The notes: generated from the sequence alone by a model not told the origin. Shown: positions 22,987 to 35,999, counted from the stretch's first letter. The stretch: 64,000 nucleotides of DNA from Tetrastigma voinierianum (GCA_016808115.1 JAEQBH010000293.1:1-64000), one strand, 5' to 3'. A program made the numbers and translations.

Positions 22987-24720
22987 TGTGACACCCCAAA
23001 ACCCGAGTGTCCCATTGACCAACTGTGCACCTACGTAATAGCCTGTGCATATCGTTTATCGTGAGACCTTATCGTTGTGGCTCATTTACCGAGGCCCACA
23101 ACTCTAGAAGACTAAACAAAACCTTCTCTGTACCGGAAATTTCCCGTCCCAGGCCTTCCTCAATGAAAGAGAACTCACAGGATGGAGAAACCCAACAGGA
23201 ACAGTAACCTAGGGAAAACAGTGCAATGTCGCGACATCAAGCTAGTGTCGCGACATTGCCCGTCCGTCGTGACATGGGGCAGACTCTCTGCCGCCATATA
23301 ATCCTAATGTCGCGAACATCACGGACTGAATGTCGCGACATAAAAACTTATGTCGCTGATACCGTAATAATGTCACGACATTGAGGTCGCAACGCCGCGA
23401 CATAAAGTGCAATCATCGTTGCTATTATTAAGTGTTTTTTAGGTTCGATACCACCTCAGGTCAGTGTCACGACATTAAGATTTCAATGTCGCGACATAAA
23501 AAGCTTATGTCGTGACATATGCAGGCCAATGTCGAAACATAAAAGCTTATGCCTGGATGACGACCAGGTTAGCGGGTTTGCTGTTATTATGTTTCAATGT
23601 CGCGACAAAGTAACAAATGCTGGGCGGGTATAAAAAGATCATGAAAGCGACACCACCTCAGGCTAGTGTCACGACATTGAGATTTCAATGTCGCGACATA
23701 AAATCTTATGTTGTAACATTAGACCAGTGTCGCGACATTGAGGTTTCAATATCACGACATCGACACTTCAGTTGTCGATGGCCTCCCTGATACCCCTTGG
23801 CACTTCTAGCCCTTCTCAAAACCCATCTTATTCAATATACAGTAGTTTGGTCCCTCCGAGACAAAAAAAAAAAGCATAAAAATATGCAAGACTATATTGA
23901 ACAAAAACTATAGGAGTTGGATTACACCCATTTCACTTACATGCACAGAATTTGATCAGATAGTCAAAAAACTTTAAAACATAATGTTAAAGCTACACCT
24001 GTGTTCTTCATTACCATGAACTCCTGATGCCGGCCATCCACCGGTTGCACCAATGCACCTGGGGGAACAGCCCCAGAGTGAGCTGCACTGGAGGATGACT
24101 CCCACGATGCTACTCCCCACCTATGCTACATGCAATGCTACGTTCCACACATTTATACACACATTCCGCAAAAACATACATATTTCACCATGAATCCCAC
24201 ATGCCATGAAATGAGACGACTCATCACGCCCATGCCCCGGGTCCCACTCTCACTCCCCACCACATACATGCTACGTGATAAAACCAATGCCATGTCATCC
24301 AATGACTTTTTCCAAAAAACAAATTCTTTTTGTTTTATAAATCAAAACCCATTGATACTCGTTCCAAAACGATCTTTTTTGAAATCAAATCCTATGTGTT
24401 TTCAGGGGTAGCTGGATTCAGGGGGGTCTCATTTCTGGACTCCTCATGCCTTCTAGCACTTTTTGGACTTTCACAGTCGGATGCTCGAACCACCCGGTCT
24501 TTCACCCGAGGAGAATTCAGCCTTTCTTTGCCATACCCAATTACACTTTTTTTTCGTGTTACAACCGCAGCGACTGCTAGATGTGGTCCAACGGTACCGA
24601 TCTCACCATCATTTCACCGCGACAGAATGACTCAGAACGGTGGGCGCACGACTTGACTCAGAATCTCACGCGACAACCGCGGCATATGCAATGCAAAATG
24701 CCAACGCGATGTTCCTCTCA
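22987..24720 (-). repeat. 5' LTR of the split Tekay element, inner part
   Basis: The plus strand begins TGTGACACCCCAAAACCC, the reverse complement of the LTR 3' end. It contains the TGTCGCGACA array, then sequence shared with 12,730-13,660 of the 3' LTR. It stops at 24,720, where an Athila LTR begins, and continues at 46,044. Together the two parts give an LTR of about 2.88 kb. Confidence 0.75.
23227..23737 (-). repeat. TGTCGCGACA palindrome array in the 5' LTR
   Basis: Seven exact copies of TGTCGCGACA start at 23,227, 23,246, 23,332, 23,487, 23,598, 23,689 and 23,728, with several single-base variants between (TGTCGTGACA, TGTCACGACA). Many are followed by TAAAA. The array lies about 230 bases from the LTR end. 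Confidence 0.9.
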
Positions 24721-26023
24721 TGATTCGCATAAAGTAGGTGTTCCTAATCAACAATATTTATAAACCTGTATTCATCCTATCGCCAGAAAGAAACCCCACT
24801 CATAAAGATAGCTCTAGACTGAAAGAAGTGAAATTTTGGTTTTCTTCTGGTGAGAGAAGAAATGGAATTTGATTGAAAATGGTATTTTTTCTTTAATTCC
24901 TCATATTTTTGCAGAAACAAAGCAGGGCTGTTGTCAAACTAATATTATAACTTAAATAAAATTGGAAATGAGAACTCCTTGAAGTCTCGAGCCACCGGTG
25001 TAGGATTCTAAGGCATCTCAACATGTCCCCTGGTCTTTTTCTGCGGTTGGGATGATGACATAGAATGCCTCCTTCGAACCGACTTTTCTACTTAATAAAA
25101 CCTTGACTTTAAATCTTCTTGAAACATGGCATTTGATAAGCATAAATGTCCCTGGCAGTCAGAAGACACGTCCCCTGATCTACCCTACAGTGACTCATAG
25201 AAGACAACTGAACCCGACCCAGCGGATCTCATCAACAGCATCCATCGAATTCAAAAAGATTGCCAACACCGTCAATCATGCATCTGAAGAGGATTAAAAC
25301 CCAGATTGTAAGATATGGAACACAAATACCAACCGCTTTTGGCGTTAAAAATTGTGGGGGAATCGTAAATTCACTCTTAAACTGGCTTTTGCCAAGAGTC
25401 TTCCTCTTCAAGGAGCGAAGAAGGGGTTAATAACCATCCTCGAAGCCATCCCCATGGTTAGCACTCGAGAAAGGGAAAAAGAAATGAGAGAAAGTGGAGA
25501 GAAAGTGCAAAAAGCGGGAGAGCTGAAAGCTTCTCCCGTCAAATTTTATTGATTGATTGAAAGCTGATTCAAGATACAGGCTTGATCGAGGCTTATGTAC
25601 GCCTCTGTAAAGAGCTATGAATTGCTGCGCAAATTAAAACTAAAAACAAAGTTGGTTACAAGGGTTAAAATAGGTGTTACAAAAATTGTAAACAGTAAGT
25701 CAAAAGGGCGAAACTGGTAGAGCGCACGTGGTGGCGGCGCAGGATTTACCACACCCACTTGTGCTACGCCCATTTTCTTTGTATTTCACTCTTCTTTCCT
25801 TCTCGTCTTCTGATTCATAACGTCAGCCGACCACTGGTTAGTTGGATCTGGCTCAATAATTTCAAAGTATTGGGCATGAAAAAAACTACAAATTAGACAA
25901 TGTATCAAGAGAATAAGAGGGACTCAATGTGCAAATCGGCCACTCAGAATGATTGAGCAGCACAAAGTTGACTCAAACCTATAATAAATAGTGACTAAAA
26001 TAGCACTTTTTGGGCACTAATCA
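24721..26023 (-). repeat. Athila LTR copy 1 (outermost, complete end)
   Basis: The minus strand starts TGATTAGTGCCC at 26,023 and ends GCGAATCA at 24,721, 1,303 bases. It is the only array copy retaining the true LTR 3' end (plus-strand tgattcgcat). The body contains the 'gggaaaaagaaatgagagaaag' style purine segment near 25,480 that recurs in all copies. Confidence 0.8.
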
Positions 26024-26675
26024 CACCCCCTAACCTACACATTGCTAGTCCCTTAGCAATGAAAGAAAGAAAGAAAGAGCATACAAAACGATAACAAAAT
26101 AATGTTCACAAAAATGGTATTTCAAAAAGATTGTGAATGAGTAATGCCTAACCCTAAGTAAGAATAATCAAAGCCTTGCCCAATAACTATCTCGAGAGAA
26201 TGAATGCCATACAAAATTGAGTATCGAAAGAGCCTCCTTCTCAAAGACTCAACCAGGAACTTCCACCAAAATCTAAGTGTTTGTTTGATCGCCCTCAACA
26301 ATAAACTACTAAAACTACACTCTCCCAACCAGGCTATCGCCACAACTCAAAGATGCTAACCAACTTAAATAGATCGGGATCCACTTTATTCCACAACTCT
26401 TTTGTGTCATAGGGTAAATGTCGAGGAATCTAATCCTCACCAAAGTCCATAATGGGATCCAGCACCATGACTCCCAACCAATTAAGGCTTAGGGCACCAA
26501 GTCATAAGGATCTTTTCGACAACTAACCCTTCGTGTTTCACTCTTGACTTTAATGATTTTCAAACTCAACACCTATAAGTCGCTAAACCTCGTACCCATC
26601 CACCCAAGGTAGCGAGCACTAATGCGGACTCTCAACCAAATAAGGCTTAGGCACCTGGCTTAAAAGGCTTTCGCC
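26024..26675 (-). repeat. Array spacer 1: Athila 3' non-coding sequence with PPT
   Basis: About 650 bases following the LTR on the plus strand. On the minus strand it ends with the polypurine tract GGTTAGGGGGTG just before the LTR start. It has (GAAA)n near 26,066 and the 'taatgcctaaccctaagtaag' and 'ccacccatccaccc' words shared with the other spacers. It ends at 'tttcgccatg', directly joined to the next LTR. Confidence 0.8.
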
Positions 26676-27947
26676 ATGCAAAGTAGGTAAAATCTGAATC
26701 AATATTTATAAACCTGTATCTCTTACCGCTATAGCAAAGCTAAGGCAAAGATAGCTTGCTCTAGGATCGAACATTGTGGATGAGTCAGAGAGAAGAAAGT
26801 TCTAAATTGATTGAAATGGTATTTTCTACTTTAGGTTTTGTTAAAAAACAAGGTGGGTTGTCAGGTTGCAAACTGAATATAACTTGAAATGGGAAAAGAG
26901 AACCTCTTGTCTCACCACTAGTGTAGGATTCTAAGGCATTCAAATTACGGTGTCCCCTGTCTTTTTCCTGTGGTCGGGATGATGACAGGTCATTTCGAAC
27001 CGATCTTACTGGGTATTAAAAACGAGACCCTAAATCTTCCTTCTTGAAACATGGCATTTAATACATAAATGTCCCCGATTCACAAGAAGACACGCCCCGA
27101 TCTACTCCCATACACTAAGGGAAGACAACTATCGAATCGCAGTGATTCAGCAATAAGCATCCATCGTAAACTCAAAAGATTGCCAACACCGGTCAATCAA
27201 GGCATCTCAAGAGGATTTAAACCTAGATTGTAAGATATGGAACACAAATACCCATAACTGCTTGCATTAAAAACAGGGGAACCAAAATCTTATCTTAAAA
27301 CCGTCGCCGAGTAGCCCTCCTCTTCAAGGATGGAGGGGGTTTAGCAAACCATCCTCAGTCATTATCCTTAAGGGATGTTTGGCACGAAAAAGGAAAAGAA
27401 AATGAGAGAGCGGAGAGAGTGTAAAGCGAGAGTCAAAGCCGCCTCCGGCCAAATTTATCGATTGATTGAAAGTTGATTCAAGGATACAGGTTTGACCAGG
27501 CTTATGACGCCAGAGTTAAGAGAATTATCCAACAACAACAAGAAACAAAGTATTATAAGGGTTAAATAGGAAGAAGCAAAATTGTAAATAAAAAGAAAAA
27601 AGCCGTGTAATCGCAGAAAGGTGAACAAAGGGCGTGTGAGGTGAACAATGTGCGCAGAGACAATTTCACACCCAATTTGTGCTACGCTCCATTTTCTTTG
27701 TACTCGCCTTCTTTCTCGTTCCGGGTCTCGATCCGGCAATGCCGAGTTTGACCGACCACGTGCTTGATCGACTAACAATTTCAGCATAAATAGCTTGCAA
27801 AAACTACAAAATTAGCCATATAAAATGCGATCAGTAGAATAGTAGGGACCTTAATGTGCAAATTCCAAAGATTAGAATGATTAAGACACAAAAAGCACTC
27901 TAAAAAACCTATAATAAATATGGTTCAAAATAGCACTGCACTAATCA
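26676..27947 (-). repeat. Athila LTR copy 2 (missing last bases)
   Basis: Same body as copy 1. On the plus strand the left end is 'catgcaaagtagg', lacking the tgattcg terminus and fused to the spacer at 'tcgccatg'. The right end is at ...actaatca (27,947). Confidence 0.78.
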
Positions 27948-28589
27948 CACCCTCTAACATAAATACATTGCTAGTCCCTAGCAAATGAAGGAAAGAAAGA
28001 AGAGCATACAAACGATAACAAAATAATGTTCAACACAAAATGGTATTTCAAAAGATTGTGAATGAGTAATGCCTAACCCTAAGTAAGAATCATCAAAGCT
28101 CATTTCAATAACTATCTCGAGAGAATGAATGCCATACAAAATTAAGTATCAAAAGAGCCTCTTTCCTCAAAGATATGACTCAACCAGAACTCCCACCAAA
28201 ATCTAAGTGTTTGTTTCATCGCCCCAACAATAAACTACCAAACCGCACTCTCCCAACCAAAGCACGCTACAACCTAGCATGCTAACCAACTTGGCCATCA
28301 AGACCCACTCTATTCCACAACTCTATCAGGTTTGTAGGTGCAATGTTGAAGAATCGACCACCAAACCATGCGTAACGGATCCACCGATGAATCTCAACTA
28401 ATTAAGGCTTAGGGCACCAATTCATAAGGATCTTTCGAGCACTAACTCTTCAGGTTTCACCTAGGACTTCGAATAATTTCGAAACTCCAGCACCTACAAC
28501 TCGCTAAACATCACCCATCCACCCATGTAGCGAGCACTAAGTTTGGACTCAACCAATGGGCTTAGGCACCTGGGTTTTAAAGGCTTTGC
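27948..28589 (-). repeat. Array spacer 2
   Basis: Colinear with spacer 1, including the purine-rich (GAAA)n stretch, 'actatctcgagagaatgaatgc' and the 'aaggctttgccatg' end fused to the next LTR. It contains nothing coding. Confidence 0.78.
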
Positions 28590-29922
28590 CATGCGCAGTA
28601 GGTGTTCCGTGAATCAACAATATTTATAAACCTGTAATTTCTCCTACCGTAGCAAAGCTACTCGCAAAGATACGCCTAGGATTGAACATTGTGGATGAGT
28701 TTTCTTCGTGGAGAGAAGAAATGGAATTGATTGAAAATGGTATTTTCTCTTGATTTTTAGGTTTTTGTTAAAAACAAAGCAAAGGTTGTTGGTTGAAAAC
28801 CGACATAACTTGAAATAAAATTGGGAAAAAAGAGAACTCCTCAAGTCTCTGCCACCGGTAGGATTCAAGGCATTCAACTTGTCCTGTCTTTTTTCCTCTC
28901 GGTCAGATGATGACATATAGTCATTTCCCGAACCGGATCTTCATTTGGAATTAAAACCTAGACACTAAAACTTTCCTTCTTTAAACATGGCATTTTATAA
29001 GCATAAATGTCCCTAACAGTCAGAAGACACGTCCCCTGATCTACCCTGCAGTGACTCATAGAAGACAACTAACCGAATCTCAGTGGATCTAGCAATAAGC
29101 ATCCATCGAACTCCAAAAAGATTGCCAACATCGGTCAATCAATGCATCTCAAGAGGATTTAAACCTAGGTTGTAAGATATGGAACACAAATACCCATAAC
29201 CGGCCATGCTTAAAAAATGTGGGAACCAAAATCTACCTTAAAACTGTCACGAGTAGCCCTTCCCCTTCAAGGATGGAGGGAGCCAGCCTCAACCATTTGG
29301 AGTTGTCATCCTCGGGCGGGATGTTTGGCAGCCGAGAAAGGGAAAAGAAAATGAGAGAAAGTGGAGAGAAAGTGCAAAAAGCGGGAGAGCTGAAAGCTTC
29401 TCCCGTCAAATTTTATTGATTGATTGAAAGTTGATTCAGTGATACAGGGCTTGACTGAGGCTTATGTACGCTCAGAGCCAAGCGAAATTACAAAACAAAC
29501 CAAAACAAAAGCTATTACAAGGGTTTAAATAGGAAGAACCAAAAAAATTGTAACAAAAAGGCGAAAGCGTGTAATCAAGTAGGGAGTGTGAACAAGTGGG
29601 TTCGTGAGGTGAATGTAAAGGCGCTACAGAGACAATTTCACACCCAATTTGTGCTACGCTCCATTTTCTTTGTATTTTCTGCCCTTCTTTCCTTCTGGTC
29701 TCCGATCTGCAATGCTGAGTTTGATTGGAATTGTACGTGCTTGGATTGACTCAACAATTTCAGCATAAATAGCTTGCAAAAACTACAAAATTAGCCACAA
29801 AATGCGATCAGTAGAATAGTAGGGACCTTAATGTGCAAATCCAGTTAATTAGAATGATTAGCACACAAAAAGCACTCAAAACCTTATAATAAATAGGGTT
29901 CAAAATAGCACTACACTAATCA
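28590..29922 (-). repeat. Athila LTR copy 3
   Basis: Left junction 'catgcgcagtaggtg', right end ...cactaatca at 29,922. Around 29,337-29,420 it is virtually identical to copy 1 at 25,478-25,560, while neighbouring stretches differ by many indels. Confidence 0.78.
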
Positions 29923-30569
29923 AACCCTTAACCTACACATTGCTACCCCTTAGCAATGAAAGAAAGAAAGAAAGAAGTGCATACAAAACATAAATAAAAT
30001 AATGTTCACAAAATGGTATTTCAAAAAAGATTGTGAATGAGTAATGCATAGCCCTAAGTAAGAATCATCAAAGCCTTGCCCAATAACTATCTCGAGAGAA
30101 TGAATGCCATACAAAATTAAGTATCGAAAGAGCCTGCTTCTCAAAGACTCAACCAAGAACTTCCACCAAAATCTAATTGTTTGTTTGATTAGTACTCAAC
30201 AATAAACTAATTTAAACCCGCACTCTCCCAAACTGAAGCCACGCCACAACCTAGCATGCTGACCAACTTAAATAGATCAGGACCCACTCTTATTCCACAA
30301 CTCTTTTTGTGTTGCAGGGGTGCAATGTTGAGGAATCGACCTCACCAAAGTCCATGTTACGGGGATCCACCGATGAATCCCAACCAATTAAGGCTTAGGG
30401 CACCAAGTCATAAGGATCTTTCGACCACTAACTCTTCAGGTTTCACCCCGGACTTCGAATGATTTCGAAACTCCAGCACCTATAACTCACCATCCACCCA
30501 TGTAGCGAGCACTAAGTCGGTGACTCTCAACTAGTTGGCTTAGGTCACCAGGCTTTAAAGGCTTCCGCC
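29923..30569 (-). repeat. Array spacer 3
   Basis: Colinear with the other spacers. Bases about 30,290-30,460 are nearly identical to 38,394-38,567 in the split spacer 4. It ends 'cttccgccatg' at the LTR junction. Confidence 0.78.
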
Positions 30570-31861
30570 ATGCAAAGTAGGTGTTCCAGAATCAACAATA
30601 TTTATAAACCTGTATTCTCCTAATGTCAGAAAAAGTTAATGCGTGATAGCTACCAGGATCGAACACGTGATGAGTTTTCGTGAGAGAAGAAATGGAATTG
30701 ATTGAAAATGGTATTTTCTCTTTGGATTTTTAGGTTTTTGTTAAAATGTCGTGGGGTTGTTGGTTTCAAACCGAATATAACTTGAAATAAAATCGAAAGA
30801 GAACTCCTTGAAGTCTCGGCCACCGGGTAGACTTAAGGCATTCAACATGTCCCCAGTCTTTTTCTCTGTGGTCGTGGAAGACATTATATGTCATTTCAAA
30901 CCGATCTTCATTTGGCATTAAAACTCCAGGACCCTAAAACTTTCCTTCTGAAACATTGCATTTAATAAGCATAAATGTCCCCGACAAATAAGACATGTCC
31001 CCCGATCTACTCCTACGCTGACTCATAGAAGACAACTATCCTGGTCTCAAAGGATTCAGCAATAAGCATCCACGAACTCCAAAAAAGATTGCCATATTCG
31101 GTCAATCAAGGCATCTCAAGAGGATTTAAACCCCAGATTGTAAGATATGGAACACAAATAATTACAATTGCTTGCTTAAAACAGGGGAACCAAATCTTAC
31201 CTTAAAACCGTTCTCCCCAATAAATTCCTCCTCTTCAAGGATGGAGGGGGGTTTAGTTAACCATCCTCGAAAGGTCATCCTCAAGGGAAGCTTGGCGCCG
31301 AGAAAGGGAAAAAGAAAATGAGAGAAAGTGGAGAGAAAGTGCGCAAAGCGGATAGCTGGAAAGTCGCTTCCGCCAAATTTATCGACACAAAGTCATCATG
31401 ATACTGTGGCTCGACAAGGCTTATGTACGCCAGGCTGCGAAATTACAAACAAACCAAAACAAAAAGCTATTACAAGGGTTAAAACAGGGAAGAAGCAAAA
31501 ATTGTAACAAAAGGCAAAAACGCAACTGGCAGGAAAGGTGAACAAGTACTGTGGGGCGAACAAGGCAGAGACACTCGCACCCAATTTGTGCTAATGCCCA
31601 TTTTCTTTGTATTTTCTGCCTCTTCTTTCCTTTCTTTTGGTCTCTCGATCCGCAATGCCGAGTTTGACTCGACCCCACGTGCTTGACCGACCAACACTCC
31701 CATAAATAGCTTGCAAAACTACAAATTAGCCACAAATGCGACAAGAGAATAAGCAGTGGACTCCTTAAACGCATATCGGTTAATTAGAATTATTAGTACA
31801 CAAAAAGCACTCAAAACCTATAATAAATAGGGTTCAAAATAGCACTTTTTAGGCACTATCA
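30570..31861 (-). repeat. Athila LTR copy 4
   Basis: Left junction 'catgcaaagtaggtg', right end ...ggcactatca at 31,861. Same layout as copies 1-3. Confidence 0.78.
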
Positions 31862-32233
31862 CACCCCCCAACCTACACATTGCTAGTCCCTTAGCAATGA
31901 AAGAAAGAAAGAAAGAAAGAAAGTGCATACAAAACGATAACAAAATAAAGTTCACAAAAATGGTATTTCAAAAATGTTGTGAATGAGTAATGCCTAACCC
32001 TAAGTAAGAATCATCAAAGCCTTGCCCAATAACTATCTCGAGAGAATGAATGTCATACAAAATTGAGTATCGAAAGAGCCTCCTTCTCAAAGACTCAACC
32101 AAGAACTTCCACCAAAATCTAAGTGTTTATTTGATCAGTCCTTAACAATAAACTACCAAACTGCGCTCTCCCCCCAACCAGGCTACTACCACAACCTAGC
32201 ATGCTAACCAACTTAAATAGATTAGGACCCACT
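31862..32233 (-). repeat. Array spacer 4, left half (interrupted by nested element)
   Basis: Starts as the other spacers with the PPT region and (GAAA)n and runs to 'aggacccact'. The spacer resumes at 38,389 with 'ccactctttttccac', so the nested Athila element divides it with CCACT on both sides. Confidence 0.8.
32229..32233. other. Target site duplication CCACT (left)
   Basis: Five bases CCACT immediately before the nested element, matching 38,389-38,393 after it. Uninterrupted spacers read 'aggacccactcttattcc' here, which is the empty site. Confidence 0.85.
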
Positions 32234-33523
32234 TGATTCGTGCCACAGTAGGGTGATCCGGAATCAACAAAATTTATATCCTATACTCCTCCTACTTCCG
32301 TAGTCAAGCTACTGCAGTATAGTGGTCTAGGGTCGAACACAGGGGTGGGTTTTCTTCGCACAAAATGACTACCAAAGTGAAGGCAAAAATTGAAGAATTA
32401 AATTTGGATTTTAAGGCTTGGTAAAAACAGTGGGGTTTTGGGTGTTCACTGACTGAAACTAAAACAAGAAAAAATGTAATTCTCAAGTGTTAGGCCACCG
32501 GGTTAGGCTCTACAACCACACATGTCCCCGGTATTTTTCCTCAGTTGGGAGCATGACATATATAAATATTTCCGAACCTGGATCTTCATTTAGCTTTGAA
32601 CCAAACCCTATGATTTTCCTTCTTTGAAAAATAGCATTTAAATGGGAATGTAAATGTTCCAATGTGTGCGGAAAACACATCTCAAAACCCTAATCCACTA
32701 TGCACCAGCTGTGGAGACAACTATCCGAGCCTCAATGGATCTAGTGTGAAAGTATCCGATTGAACCCAAAAAGCTTGCCAACAATAATACATTAAAGAGA
32801 GCGCATGCTTAAGAGATTTTAACCTAAGTGAGAAGCAGAACAATAAACAACCATAGCCGCGTGGAGTTAAAAATTAGAACTGAGGCTAAATTTCCACACT
32901 TCTAGCAATGTTCGCCCTCTTCAAGGGAGAAAGAGGTCTAGTTTAACATCCTCGAGTTGTCATCCTCGTAGGAGGTTTCAAGTACCGAGAAAATGGAAAA
33001 GAAAGAAAGAAAAAGGGAAAAGGAAGTCGCGGGGAAACCGCTCCCGCTATTGTATATCCAAGTCAAGTCCGTTGATTTTGCATAAACCGGTGACTATATA
33101 GATGCTCGCAAAGGGAAGGTAAAAACCAAAATCTGGCGTTACAGGGTAAAATGGAAAAACCAAAAGCAAAAGCAAAACAGGTGTAGCGTGAAAAGCAGAA
33201 CGGCAAGGGAGGAACAAAGGCTGAGCTGAATGCGTTTCGCAGGAGAAGCTTTCCGCAGCGGGTGTTTTTCTTCACATTGGGCTTCTCTTTCTTCCTTTCC
33301 GATCTTTGATCCGCAATGTTGAGTTTGACTTGAATTCTTCTGCATGACTACCCAACAATTTTGGCATAATTAGCTCGCAAAAACTCCGCAAAATTGCCAC
33401 AAAATGCGATCATTAAAATAGTAGGACCTTAATGTGCAAATCGGGTAATTAGAATGATTGAGTACACAAAAGCACTCAAAACCTATAATAACAGGCTCAA
33501 AATAAAGACTTGGGCACTAATCA
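32234..33523 (-). repeat. 3' LTR of nested Athila element
   Basis: The minus strand starts TGATTAGTGCCCA at 33,523 and ends at 32,234, 1,290 bases. It pairs with 37,113-38,388, sharing the 'gggaaaaggaagctgcggggaaac'-like purine segment (33,015 and 37,868) and the TATATAG-like promoter position. Confidence 0.82.
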
Positions 33524-35960
33524 CACTCCTTAACCTACACATTGCTAGTCCCTTAGCAATGAAAGAAAGGAAAGAAAGAAAGAGAGCAGCAACGATAACA
33601 AAATAATGTCTACAAAAAAATTATATTTCAAAAGGTCATGGAATGAGTAATGCCTAACCCTAAGGAAAATCAATGAAAGACTATCCAATAACTATCATGA
33701 GAGAATGAATGCCACAAAATTGAGGTCAAAAGAGCTTCCTTCTCATGACTCAAACTTAAACTTCCACCAAACTAAGTGTTTATTTGATTAGCTCAAGAAC
33801 AATAAACTCACAACCGCACTCGCCCCCAACCTAGCTACAACCACGACCTAGCACATGCTAACCAACCTAAATAGATCAGACCCACCTCATTCCACAATTC
33901 TTTTGCGCTAGGTGCAATGCTGGAGGAATCGACTCTTCACCAAAGTCCATGTGGGGGATCTACCGATGACCCCAACCAATTAAGGCTTAGGGCACCAAGT
34001 CATAAGGATCTTTCACCACAAACTCTATAAATTTCACCCTGACTCGAATGATTTCTCGAGACTCAAAGACCTACAACTTGCTAAACTCCACCCATCCACC
34101 CATGTAACGAACACTAAGTCCGTGACTTAACCGTTGAAGGTTTAGCACCTGCTTTAAAGGCTTTACGAAGCATACCCCCTTGACCGCGTTCTGCTTCATG
34201 CAAAGCAAGCAGAATTTTTATTATTCTTTTCTTTTCTTTTTCTTTTTCTCTTTTCATTTCTTTTCTTTTTCTTCTTTCTTTTCTACAAGGGTCCTTAACC
34301 TATTAAAGGTGGTCAATGAAACTAGGGTAGGTTATAAAGCAAAGGAGGTTGTTCACTTTTTCTGTTCTATCATTGAAACCTAATGCACAGTGGTTAGCTA
34401 AAGGTGGAAGCTAGAAAAGGTTGAAAGCAGCAAGAATTCTAACTAATCATCCACTCAATTATCCATGGAACCAATCTAACATCAATATAATTGGACAAAG
34501 TTTCAATTTTTCAAACCACAGTTGTGTGCAAAACACAAAATTTTGGTTGCAAACTAGTCCAAATTTTGAGAAAAAGTAAGTCAGAAAGTATATAACAGCC
34601 TTTATAGGAAGAAAACTCAAAGAAGCTACCAACACTACAAAATGTGGCTTGCTCAAATGATACAAAAGAATAAATACAAAAGCAACTTCCTTTGTTGAAC
34701 TTCCCCAACCCAAACATCTCTGTTCGAAATGAGGCTCGGATTGGTGAAATGAGAAGAAGTGCTACCTCCTTGATGAGATGTGATCATTGCTGATAGGTGA
34801 CTTCTCAAGCTTTCCATCGACACTTTATTCACTCCGCTTGGGGCTTCAAATAAACAAGCCAGAGGAAGAAAAGAGAGAAAAAAGGACCAAAGGGACCATT
34901 TTAAAACACACACTATAATAATCTCAAAATGTTCTTTTCGTAGCTATTTGGATTCTACACTCTCAAGCTTTCCAACGGTACCAAGAACGCCTAAACGGAG
35001 TTCGACGAAACGTTATGAGCGAACAAAACGCGGCGCAAAAGTGGGACCCATAGCGAAAAAAATTTTCGTCACACAAGAATTTTCGCTAGCTCATTAAATT
35101 TCCTCGCTAGCCAGTTAAAATTTGATATAAAATTCACTGTGTCAATAGCTAAATTTGTTTGAATTTTTTTTTTTTTTTGAAAAATCAAATAAAAATAAAA
35201 ATAAAAAATAATAAATATATATATATAAAACGATTTTTGTTTCTCGATTTTTATAAATTTTTTTTTTGAATAAAATAATATAAAAACAAGCTTTGTTTTT
35301 TTTTTTACATAAAATAAAACAAGATTAAGTACATTATTTTGTCCCCAGAAGTGGAGGCACTCAAGCCATTTCGGCAGAAAACGCTGCGATTTCGCCAGCC
35401 TAGCTAAATGCACTGCTTAGCTTAAATTTTTCAATTCGGGCCGTCTCATAAGAATTTCGCTAGCTAGCTTAAATTTCGCTAGCTTAGCTTAAAATTTCAA
35501 TTCGTAGCTGAATTTTGCATTTCGCTAGATTGCGAAATTTTCGCTAAGCTTGCGAAAAATTCCCGCCGCCTCCAGACATCTGACTTCAATCCAAGCTTCA
35601 AAATTTACATTTCTGCCTAAAATTCTGCAAACCGTAAAATTAACACAAGAAAAAAATTAGGAAAATTTGCGTAGTTAAAAATTAATTTAAAACATAAATT
35701 AACTAAAATTAGATAAAATCTAAGAAGAAAATTAACGAAATCAAAATAAAAATACTACAAAAATAAAACAAAGCAAGAAAAATTCAAACAAAAAGTGGGG
35801 AGGACTGCTCCCCCAAACCACTTCCCTATGCCTTCGAGGTCATTGAACTGGCAGCTCGTAAATGCGGGTTCGTGCTCTAAATTGAACCGCGACTCGAACC
35901 ATCCACTACGCCATCGCGCAGATGAAGAATGCCATTTTCTTTGAGTAGTGGCAAAACTCG
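33524..35960 (-). other. Nested Athila element, 3' non-coding region
   Basis: It contains the PPT (minus-strand GGTTAAGGAGTG next to 33,523), (GAAA)n near 33,565, a polypyrimidine stretch near 34,205-34,285, a very AT-rich stretch at 35,150-35,330 and a cluster of TTTCGCTAGC-like words at 35,080-35,560. It corresponds to 39,989-42,000 of the other Athila unit for its first 1.5 kb. No coding domain is visible. Confidence 0.65.
35080..35560. repeat. Cluster of TTTCGCTAGC / GCTAGCGAAA-like motifs
   Basis: Words such as TTTCGCTAGC, CCTCGCTAGCC, TTTCGCTAGAT and the short inverse GCGAAAATT recur about every 20-60 bases at the two ends of this interval. The same motif family clusters in the Athila LTR at 62,455-62,710. 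Confidence 0.65.
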
Positions 35961-35999
35961 TATTAAATGGCCACTAATCTCTCGTTTTGTAGAATAAAG

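Noticed and set aside
23227..23737. TGTCGCGACA series as a possible CRISPR-like array
   Set aside because: Repeats are 10-base palindromes with irregular 15-150 base spacing inside an LTR of a plant element; there are no cas genes and no uniform spacers.
35069..35413. 114-codon Phe/Tyr/Lys-rich open stretch on the minus strand
   Set aside because: Homopolymeric A/T sequence inside the non-coding region of the nested Athila element.
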